A stretch of 64,000 bases of DNA, taken from IMG/VR virus record IMGVR_UViG_3300045994_000055, positions 1-64,000 of that record. One strand, given 5' to 3'. The position numbers and the translations under genes were made by a program. Source of the DNA: a virus. Positions 40,217 through 52,200 of this stretch are shown here, piece by piece. Every line of letters starts with the position of its first letter. The stretch's first letter is position 1. The notes beneath the pieces are model-generated. The model did no database searches. It was not told the origin of the DNA and saw only the letters and a list, made by a program, of their open reading frames with translations.

Positions 40217-43200
40217 TTAAATCTCACCGCGAATAAATCGCGACTGAATGGTCGTCGAAAGCATCATACCGCCCCCGTCTGTTATCGCTCCCACTGATGC
40301 AGGAACTGTTCCTAAGTAATCACCGCTTAATCCACCGCTATTCCACGAGAATCCCATTGCAGTTAGCACTGGATCTGTTTGAATAGTAACCCCATCCATA
40401 ATTTGTGTACCTAAATCCCACGTTGTTGGCGGAATACCTTGTGTTAAAACGTCCCACCCAACAGGTACAAACCCAGCTTCAGTGGTAAGTGTAAATGCCC
40501 CGAAGTCAGAAGCCAATACATTTTCCCAAATTCCCTCGACTGCTGCTGAAATAATGATCTCAGCACCAAGCGCAGGGGCAGCTGGTATAAATCCAGGAGT
40601 ATAAGGGTTAGAACCAATGCGTACAAACTTAATTTTTACTGGATGAGTTTGAATTACTTCAAAATTTGTAACTTTCTTGCCCGCAACTGTAACCTTTACC
40701 GTTTCTGGGTAAATGGTGTTGATGAAATGTGTCTCAAACACTGTAGTAACGTTATCACCGTGACGAATCTCAGGGCCGCCTTGGACAGTAACGTCTGGGA
40801 CATACGAAGTACCTGGAATAATTTGATCACCACCAGCATCAACTACAAATGACCCAGCGGCATGCAATGCAGCACCGCCAGTACCTTCAGCAGCTCTACG
40901 AATCTGTGTTAATGTGCTATTCGCTTCGTCCACACCATAGAAGGTAATCAACTCACCGTTAATGAACACACGACCTGGCGCATCTAAGTCTACACTTGGG
41001 TAAGATAGTATATAAATGTTGTCAACATGCACTACTGTATCAGTGATATGTAGGTCTTGTGTTAACGATGTTGTATACTTAGGAAGAATACGTGTGTACG
41101 ATACTTTTCCGTTCATATCGTAGAAATCTCTCCAACCAATTAGCTCGTATTGTGACTGTGACAAGATTGCAGTGGCATGAGCCGGCGCAATGTTAGTACC
41201 TGTGATAACAATCGCTGGATTAGAATTGATAGTTAACCCTGCGCCACTGCTGACAATAGTGAACGAAGTTATCGCTCCATTAGCAGCAAGCACTGGCACA
41301 AGGTTAGCGTTATTGATACCATTAACAGTTACATGAACTGGAATAATTCCAGTTACATCTACACCCTTGGACGCTTTGTCAACAATAGAGGCAGCATCGT
41401 CGTAACCATAGCCAACGTCCTGTACTGTAATACTGCTGATAGTGAACACATTCGTGTCAAAACCATTGGTGTTAGCTTGCAAGACTTGGATGTCTAGTGT
41501 TTCGTATACACGACCTGGCATCATTTCTTCAGGTGCATGAGAACTAAATGTATCGTAGTATTGGCCACCGTCTATTAGAATGTCCTCTGGGCGTTCGCCT
41601 AAGCCTAACGACTTCACGTCTCCATTACCATAAAACTTACGCACATCCTTGTATGCTGAAGCAATAGTAGAATCAATTTGGTTACCAGCTATAACAAGCG
41701 CAGACAAAGGCATCGCAGTAGCAAATTCAATCTTACTCACTTTGCTACTATCTAAGTATGGTTCAGTGTTATCTATAATCCACTTACCAGTAAGCCAATT
41801 GATACGGATATCACCGTCACCAGCAGTAGGCGACGATGGCATTACGATGTTGTTTGTTAATTGGAAGAATTGGCCAACTGTTGGGTCTGTTAAGTCAGTT
41901 GACGACAAGTTAGCAGTTTGGCTAGCTACATTACCCCATACATCCAACGTTATTGCACTAGCTTGCGCAATGTAATATTCAAAATTAACTGACGCATTTA
42001 CAATATACGACTCTGGGGGTCCCGAGATCACACCGCCAACTATGCCGTCAATCCACATCCCTGTAGGTTTTGTGTCTCCTATGTTATATCCTGGTGGAAG
42101 CACATCTCCAGTCTGGAATGTCTCTAGTGTCCAAGAGCCAGTCTTGAAGAAGAAGCCTGTGACGTCTGGCGTCACAGAGTGCTGTAGTATGTCACTGCTG
42201 ACAGCAAACGTGCCAATCACTGTATCTTCAGAATACTTGCTGCCAGTAATGGTGACACCAGGGTATTCAATACCATTAACTAGCTGTGTTAACGAATTAC
42301 CAGGCATTCCTTCACCAGGTGCATAGTAACCAGTAATTCTATCGTTGTTAGTAATTAGAACGTTGCCTTGATCAAGCTTAACAAACTTGCTGTAGTCAAA
42401 CAAATCATGCAATGCACTAACTGGAATAGAAAACTCAAGTACACTTTGTATACCTTGCGCATCTTGCGCCACAAAGGTGAATCCAGCAACTTGTGGTGGC
42501 GGAACAGGGCTAGGGTTGTGACTACTATCCAATGGGCGTGTGTCATTAGTAGGACCAGCATGCCATACATGTTTAATGGTCGCTGACTGCGCTGATTCTG
42601 TTGGTATAACTGGTAAGTAAATGTCACCACCATAAGCAACTAGCACACCACTTTCCAACCATACTGTTGGTTCCGCGGCATTTGAAGTATTAAACAATAC
42701 TTGCGCAGTTCCTCCAGTAATCGTGCCGGCCATCAATATTCCACTAAAGTCAACAATGCCAATATTGCTTTCAAAATGTCCGGCATCGCCAGCCCACAAA
42801 TATTGTTGACTGGAGGATGAATCTGACGATCCCAATGTCGCAAAATATTCTGTGTTAGGTTCCCACTGTACTACTTGCGTATCGTAAGTAATACGGTCAA
42901 ACTTAAGTTCTGTGGTTACACTGCGCACAGTGTTATAACTATGCCCAACATCAACCTTAAATTCATTGCGCAACAAAGGTACTAGAACTAGTCCTTCACC
43001 GTTGCCATTAACAGTCACAGTAGGTATGCTTGTATAACCGCTACCTGGATTAGTGATAGTAACTGTCAATACTTTGCCACCAACTGGTTGCGATGCTTTA
43101 GCTGTCGCGCCAGTACCACCGCCACCAGAAATAGTTATGATTGGGGCAGTTGTATAGTTGTCTCCAGACGCTGATACTGCAATTTCAACTACTTTGTATG

Positions 43201-46200
43201 TGTGGTGATTGTTCCAATCTGCATAGTTAACGTCTGTTGCCAAACGTTCTGCATCGTAATACTGCTCCCCAGACGGTGAGCGGTAGGTATTAGAGATCGT
43301 GTCGTAATACGATGGCAAGTCAAAGTCAGTTACGCCAGTGTGCAAGAAATCTGTGGTACTTTGCGTTGGCAAGTATTCACGGATGATAGTGCGGTATGGC
43401 TTAACTTCGTTGATGTAGTCTTCGTAGTAAGTCTGATTGTCCTTGATGTAGCTTGGGTATTGTGCTAACTCGCGGATGTTGTGAACAACGGACAAGAACG
43501 ATGTCTTAAAGATCCAATCAGGTGCAGACTGCTCTGTGTAAATGTAGTTAACCAAGCTAAAGAATAGTTTGTTGAACTCAATTTGCAAGTCAGCGATAAA
43601 GATGTCATCAGACACTGCACTGAAAACGTCGCGTGTTTCAAGTATAGGATTCTGGTCGAATCGAATCGTATCAAAGTTATCATTACCAAAGCCCATGTTA
43701 CCGGCTTCTAAGTCGTACAGTGTAGGCAAGATTTGAATCGTGCCTTCCTCTGATGCAACCTTGTCCAAGGTTAATGTAGCAGTAGCCCGGTAAATGGCAA
43801 ACTTACCATTGCCGTCGTCTAGCACCTTGACAACATCGCCATTAACCAACGTTAGTTTACTGATCAATGGGTATGCTGCGATTGTATATGATGGGATCGT
43901 TGTTTTACTATAAGATGCATCATACCAATCTGCATACTTAAAATACAAACTAGTCAAATAGCTTTGGATACGACTCAATGTCCACTCAGCTTTACTTGCT
44001 GACCACACGTATATGGTCCATAGCCCATCGTAATCAGTGTCGTTGTTTACTAATACTTTGTATCCATCAGTTAGGTTAGTCTTTAAGATGTATCCTAACT
44101 CGTTCTTAGTAACTAAAATCTTGTCATACTCGCCTGTACCAGCAGCTGGTTTTGCTTCACCGTTGAGCAACTTATTCAGATTCCGCAAGTTAGCAATAGG
44201 GTACTGTGCGAATACATTATTGATGTACTTGACAAAATTAGCCAATGCTGTTTGCCTGTCAACAAACATTGTTTGACGGGGGCGAATGTCAATACCGTAA
44301 CGAGCAGCTACACTGAGCGCCGGGGCAGGCACTGCATGTCCAGCAAAATTGATACCAGACAAGCTGTCTTGAAGCTTATCTATAATACGATGCGGAATTT
44401 CCGAATTCGTATTCTCTTTAACTAGCTCATACTCAGTGTGAATAATATTCGTATTTTGTATTGGCGTGTGGTCAATGTGTAATGCAATTGCCTGCCCAAC
44501 CAAATAATTATTAATATTGAACAAGCTAACTGCGGTTGGCGCAATAGCAGCGATGTACGGAATACCTTGGTCTCGTGGATTAGATAAAATCTGCTGTATC
44601 GTGTAACCGCTATTAGTGCGATTGGTTAAGTTAGTGTCAACTGTAGTCTTGTCGCCCACCCAATAGTAATACTTGCTCTTAATAACATTTGTAGACTTAT
44701 CTACGTACATGTGCGTAACAAAATAACTATCATCTAAGTATTTAGGTACACCGTTACCACCATTGGCTACATATTGAGACGGGATATACTCGCTCGCTGT
44801 CCATTCGTATACCTTAAATTTACTGCCAGGGAAGGTGTTGCCCCAATGTGTATTTTTGTAATCTAACGAACCTTGTTCGTAGTTAACAAAACGTACTTGG
44901 CTCAAGTCCCACCATGTTTTGCCTAGCTGCAAGTCACTCCAATGGAAATCTAAACTAAATCCATCAATGCCATTATTGTACGATGCGGGATCTTGTTCTG
45001 TTTTGAAGTCTAAGTCTTGGTCAGCAATGCCTAATATTTTTCCCTTAGCTGGATCATATATATCAAGACGGGCAAGAATGCTTTGCGTGTTCTTGTTATA
45101 TACAAACGCTTTAGAAATACTTGAGTAATCAACTTGTGGTGTTTCAGTTCTAACTAGCTGCCATCCTTTGTAGTTTACAGCATTAAAGAATTCAAATACT
45201 GATCCACCAGCAATGTCATACATTTTGTCACCAGCGGAACCAACAAAGATCGACTTACCCATTATTTCAACAGCCGCACCAAACATCATACCAGTACTCA
45301 TCGCACCAGGCTTCAATACTTGAGTGTATTCAAACACTGATGGGCTATCTACTGTAGCATGTGGATTGTTGATCAAGTCAAATACATACACTGCGCCACT
45401 ATCAACAGTTGCATGTGTGAATACTGTACTACCAGAGTCAAAGTCTGTAGTATTAGTGTCAAACACCATCCCAACAATAGTAGTTGCACCGCTGGACGAT
45501 ATTGCCAATGTGTTCTCGTCTTCAGAAATACTCATTGCAATGCCAAAGACCTCACTCACGTTGGATAACGGATGATTAATAATTTGTGATGCAGGATAAG
45601 TGCTTAGCCCCAATGCGTCAAATGCTAATCTAGAAATCCCAGGTAATACATTAAACGTGTTAACACCAATTGTAGCCGACGCTATTCTCAATTTACCTTC
45701 ATAATTACTTGCAGTAATACCAGGTATACCTGAACTATTGATAGAATCAATGACTGATGCCAGCGTAGTCCCACCTAGTAGGACATCTACGTTATTAATT
45801 CTAATTTCGCCCCCAGCAGTAATTACTGGATTAACTACAGTGCCTGTAATTACACCATACAATTTTGCCGGATTGGTAAACTTGTGAACACCACCGTCAT
45901 ATGCTGGCGCAGAAACGTACATGGACGACGCATCATCACACATTATCACATTGGACCCAAATTGTTGGCCAGGAATACCAGTCAGTTTAGTGATTAGCGT
46001 AAAGTGGTTATTTTCAATTGATACAATTGTTCCGGCTGCTGGAGCCACAAAGAATTGCACTACTTGCCCGTACTGTATGTATTCTGTGTTTAGTTTTTGT
46101 TCTGCCCCATCCAATAATACTTTAAAACTGCTATCAATTGAGCGCTTTGTAGTTACTGTATTCGATGTGCCAACCATTATAAAGTTTTCAACGCTTCGAT

Positions 46201-49200
46201 CAAATACATATGCTGCATTGCTTGCACCAACAATGATAGTACGGCCATATAAGTCGCAATTGATACTTACACCAAAATTGTCACCAGGTGCCGTATCAGC
46301 AGCTGGTAATGCACCACGATACTTGTAATTGGTGGAGTAATCTATAGATATTTTTTCAGTAACAGGTAACGTAAATGTTAGAGTACTACCAGCTATAGTC
46401 GTGGATACTGTATAGTCTATATTTAAAATATACGCTGCACTGCCTTGCACTATGACGTCAGGTGAGTCAATTGCCACTGGTCCAACATATCCGATATCTA
46501 AATTAATCGTTGGATATGGGTTAGCAAGAGTACTATCAACCCACTCATATATATGAACTAATCCGCCGTTAGATGCGCCGGGCTCAGAAATATACAACCA
46601 ATTCCCATCATTGGATGAGCATATTGATGCACCGTAATATGCGTTTGTCGCAGGAAGTGGTGACACTAATACTTGTTGTAATGCAATGCCTGTTCCATTT
46701 TCTATCTTATAAATGTAAACGTGGCCTTGGTGTAAATCGTTGACACCTGCACCTTTGCTCTTGCTTGCACCAACAACCATGACACGGTCGTTCAAGTCTA
46801 GCGAATCACCAAAACCTAATGTGCCGCTTGCGCCGCTTGTGTAGCTGCTATGTTGGACCCAGCTTGCGTTTTCTATATACTCACCAGTGGCTTGGCGCAC
46901 AAAGCTTGATACGCGACCATTGCCACTGTCAGGCGACCCTACATACAAGAACTGCTTGCTCTTACTTGCTTTAACTGTTTTACCAAAACTATTTCCAGCG
47001 TAATATTCGCTGATATTAGGAATGGTTTTTGTTGCGTATGCCCATGGCTCATTGCGACGGTAAACACCCCAACCATTAGATGATGCGTTATCAACCCATA
47101 AGTTGTCATTGGCTGTCCATCCATATAGAGGGCTAGCCGTTTGAATATCTGCAACTGTTTTTAACCTGCTTGAAGATAGTTTAAACAACATAGCAGAGTC
47201 GTATATCACCTTGGCTTTTTGCAATGTGGTATACCCAGTAACTATAGCAATAGTGAAATTCAAACTATCTATTACATCGTATACTTGATAAAAGCCGTCA
47301 AACGACGTAAGTGTATCGTTTACGGTGTAGCTGAATCCCTTAAGCGCAATAATATCACCGATTGCCATTTGGTGTGGGCCGTTGGTTGTAACTGTGCCTA
47401 AGTTGTCCATGTTGTAAGTCAATGATACAACGTGAACACCTGTCTCGGACACACGATACACATTCCAGCTACCACTGAAGTCTTTTGCAGTCCAAATAGT
47501 ATAACCAGTACCGATGTTAGCAATGGATGATGACAAATTACGATAATCAGCAAAATCAAATATTGTTGCATCGACATCGTCTATTCGTGGGTAACCCGCG
47601 ACTGGTAATGTAATCTTGTCAGCTGATGTTTGATGTGTATCAAACATCTCTGGTGAGTTGTTTTTAGATGCGCGGTATATATCCATTGGATAATATGCTG
47701 TCGCACCAAATACAGGTGTCTCGCCATCGTGTAAAAACTGCAATGCTGCTGGATTTGCGGTAACTGCCAAATCACTAAGTATTACCTCAGCGTAATGATT
47801 GCTTTCCGTTGCACCGTATTCACCTACACGTAATGCCCACTCTTCATATACATTGATAGAGGTAGGGGAGCCATTGATCTCAGCTGATGACAACGCAGTC
47901 ACCGCATCAAGCGTGCCTTTTTGTTTTATGTAACCTTGATAGAACTTAACTTGGGTTTCTGCATCTATCAACAAATCAGTTAAGTAATTACGTTCCCTGA
48001 ATCCTGTCAAGCCATTGCTATAGAAGTTGACCGACTCATTGAACGGCTGATTATCAACATCATATACAGACTCAAACATCTTAGCATTGTTTGCAAAGTT
48101 AGGCATCAACCCGATTTTAAGTTGTGCCTGATCAATTTGCTTCCAATCTGCGGTAACAAAATCCACTGATGCTACTACATCAGTCAATGCAGTGTAATAC
48201 AAATCCTTAAACGTTACTAGCTGGCCCTTGCGGTAATCCACACCAGATTGCCAGATGTCATACTTTGCATCATTGTAAATAAAACCTGGTGGGTTCAATA
48301 CACCAGACCAATTTGCAGTTTTGTATCCCACAAACTTCAAACGATATTGGCGATTGCCAGTGTCTGCAGAATAAATGATATCATTGAATACTGTCGTGTT
48401 ATCAAAAATAATGACGTGCTCGTATTGCACTAAGCTTAACTCAGCTAACGCTATTGACTGCCCTGAAAAACTAGTTACCGTAAAATCATTATCGGACCGA
48501 ACTACGGTGAAGTTGGTGTTCTTAATAGTACCAAAATTTGGATCTAATAGCTTAGAGCCTGTTGGGGTGTTAACAATCTCATCAACTACTGAATTGGTTG
48601 CTGCCACTCGTAATTTGCTGTGCACTGGGCTCAATACTATTATGTTGCCAGGAGCCCATCCTTGTTGCGCCCAAGTTAAAAATTCCTTAGCAGACAAGAC
48701 CCAATCTTTTTTCTCGCCTAAGTCTAGGTCAGAGTCAATGAATATGAATCCTTGGCTTTGCAATGAACGTTGGTAGCTTACTAAGAAATCCACGACTTCT
48801 TGTGTAGACGTAAATTCGTAACCGTATGCAATTTTTTGCAATAAAGAATAGTAATCTTTAAAAATAGTACCAGTAAGTGCACCAACTTTAATAGAATAAG
48901 CATTATTGGAGGCTTGTGATGGGATGATAGTGAAGTAGGGGTTGCTTAAGTCGTAACCAGACACAGTGTAACCACCAGCACTCTTCTCAACAATAACCGC
49001 AGAGTAAACTATCTTCTCAACAGGGACAGATTTGTTTAGGATGATACTGTAGTTTTCGTCAGGGATAACAATACTGTTATTGGTAGACGATGGGCTACCT
49101 TGTTCAGCTAAAATCTTCAAGAACTTCTTATCAGTATAACCAGCTACCTTGTAGTTAAGCTGTACAGACACGTTCTTCAACGCTGTCTTAATTTTTGCTT

Positions 49201-52200
49201 GTGGGTCTCCAATTCCTAAGTTCTTTAAGTAGTCAGCAATCCAATTTACGTAACCCGCAGTGCGGATAACGCCACCACTAGATGTATCACCGTTGACTTC
49301 AATTGATGTAGGAGTTAAGTGCTGGTGTGTAGTCTTGTTGACGTATTGCATTAACCCGGCATCCATGCTGTAACGCTCCACATTGGCATATAAGCCAAAA
49401 TACATCGCTGGTTTAGTTAAAGCCATTGCAATTTGCACTGCGTAAGCATAGTCAGAACTCTTACGCCATGCTGCTTCCGCAGGACCAACATCACCAATTG
49501 CAAAACTTGTATTGGCTTTGGAGCCGTCAAAATCAAGCACTGCATACTTTTCGGGGCTTAACAAATTGCCTGCATCGTCTACCGGGATAAGACTTAGTAA
49601 GCCAGGACGTGCGTAAGTCGTGTCAATACCCGCACGTTCGCCTGCGTGGATGTAGCCCAAACTTAGGTCAGTCCATAGCGTTAAGTTACCACCAGTGTAA
49701 GGCGCTGGACCGTAACGGTCTTGCCACCACGTAGGTTTGTCGCTGAAGCCTAGCATTTCCCAAGGGTGGGTATGTGGGCGCATTGTATCATAGTAATACA
49801 TGAAAATCGCACGCCAGCTTCCCGGTAAGAACTCTCCATCAACCGTGTCACGGAAGTTTTTGTAGTTCCATGTCCATGGGTTACTGCCTTGGAAAAACTT
49901 GTTGGCCGTAAAATCTAAGCGATTTGCGCCCGCCCACACTAGGAAACTGTTAGACAAGATTTGGTTATATTCCGCTAAGTTGTAATCGGTATTACGGAAC
50001 TTGCCAGGTGTATGATCGGCATGCATCGATACATCATATACTGCTTTGATATTATTAAAGATCCGCATCTCTAATTCTAATAGCAAGTCATCTCTATAAT
50101 CATTGAACGCTGGAGTCAAACTACCATCGTGGCCTTGTATTACGTAATTAGGTGTTACATACGTATTATCTAAATACTTGGTTGGTGTGAATTTTGGGTA
50201 AAGGCCTAACTTAGACGGTGTCTCAGGAACAAAATTACCGTCAGTATTAGAGTACTCAACGATAGATAAAATATCATTGTAGTTTAAGTTATATGTATCC
50301 GCAATCGTAATAGACGGAGCATCCGCATTAAAGGAATAATCTCTGCCTTTTGCTAACAATGTTTTAGTTGTATTGTTGCCCACTGATCTACTAATGTAAA
50401 CCAATACTGCTTTATTGCTTAACACTGTATCATCAAATATAGATGTTAACTGGTACGACTTAACTCGAGGGTCCAGAATTGCGTAGTCAGGTAGCACAGT
50501 CTTAGCATCGCCGTGTGGAAGCATATCGCTGTAGTACCACGGGAACGAACTATTTTTAATACTATTGATTTGCTTGATAATTGCATCCGCAGTTGCTGGT
50601 ATATCAGTCAAGCTTACGTTAGTTGTTGTAGCTAATTCTAAGAAACGATTCTTGAATTTAGTGTATTCGCGTTGAGCTAACTTCACAGAGTCAACAAAAT
50701 TCATTTGTTGATCTACTAAGAATAACTCGCTGTACAGAACTGGCGCTGAGTGTTTAAGTATACTGCCGCCCTGTAACTTTATGTTAAGGTCGCGCAAGTT
50801 ACTTGTGCCTGGTACAGTTCCGGTGACGTCCATACTGTTACGATACAATGTAACCAAATGGTTACGCATTTGGCCAAGTGTTAGTGTCGCAAAGTTTGCA
50901 TTTTCCGCATTGTTGTCAAGGTTGGAAGGAACTTGGTAGAACCCCAATGCACTAGCGGTTTTACTGTAGATTAGAATATCAACAGAATCATTAGCTGCTA
51001 ACAATGTAGAGTCAATGACTACTACTGGACGGATGCCAACTTGAGTTAGACCAAATTTTGCAGTGTCAACAAATTTACTATTAACTAATACCTTTATGCT
51101 AGGGACGGTGTCCGGTGCTTCAGGTAGTATGTCCACTTCAAATACATTGTTTACACCGTCTGCGATGTAGGAAATTAATTGGTACTGCTTTGTAAATTCG
51201 TTAGTAAGTGTCCACCCATTAGCAACACTAAACGTAGAAATATCACTCGTGATATGTAACAAACCAGTGTTGACAGGTACAGTGTAAGTAACTGGCCCAA
51301 TTAAGTAGGAAAAAGTATCAGTGTCAAAATTATTAGAAAATTGGATATCACCAACATTGTTGAATGACCTGTAACTAAGTGGGAATCCCAATACTGTGTC
51401 ATTTGCTCCTGCCCCTGTCTTGTACGAGAAAATAGGAGTACCTGTGAAGTTAGTATTTGTATAGAATGATGTATCACCAAAACTAATACCATTCTTATCA
51501 AAAGCATCAAACAATGGAGCCTGGTTCGCTGCTAATTTGGATTGACTTGCAAGCCATTCAGAACCGTTAAACCAAAACTCAGTGGTTGTATTATTTTTAA
51601 CTACAACAGAGTTACCAGTAGCAATGATCGAATCAGTTGCTTCAATCAAGCTACCAATGTACTCCGCAGAGAAAGGATCGTTACTAACATTAACGATGGT
51701 GAATGTGTAAATTTTGTTACGAACAATAGTGCTAGTATCCTTGCTGAATACGACTCTATCGCCGTGGCGTAAAATAACCGTCGCACCTGCCACAGTTGTA
51801 ACAAACAATGTTGCACTGATTGCTGGGACAGCTTCGATTTGTGTATACGCATTTGTTATCACAGAGTCCAAAATATCAATTGGTGCTTTCGCCACTGTAC
51901 CGTGATTAAACAATTTTGTATTGCGCTGAATTTCAATGATAGGACGTTTTGCTGACGCATTTTGGTCAAGAAGTAACTCAGTACCATTGAACTCCGCTAC
52001 GTACTTAATGACGTCTACGTGTGTCCAACGATTGCTACGCGACCATGCATTCAAATCAGCCGACGCCCTGTTGACTGTCAAGTAATCATGCGTTACTGGT
52101 TGTAGTGCCAAATTAAGTTTAAGGCCAGTTCCAGAACCACCAATGACAGTCACGGGGTTTACTGGTAACGTACTATACAGACCGCTTGAGAGTATTTTAA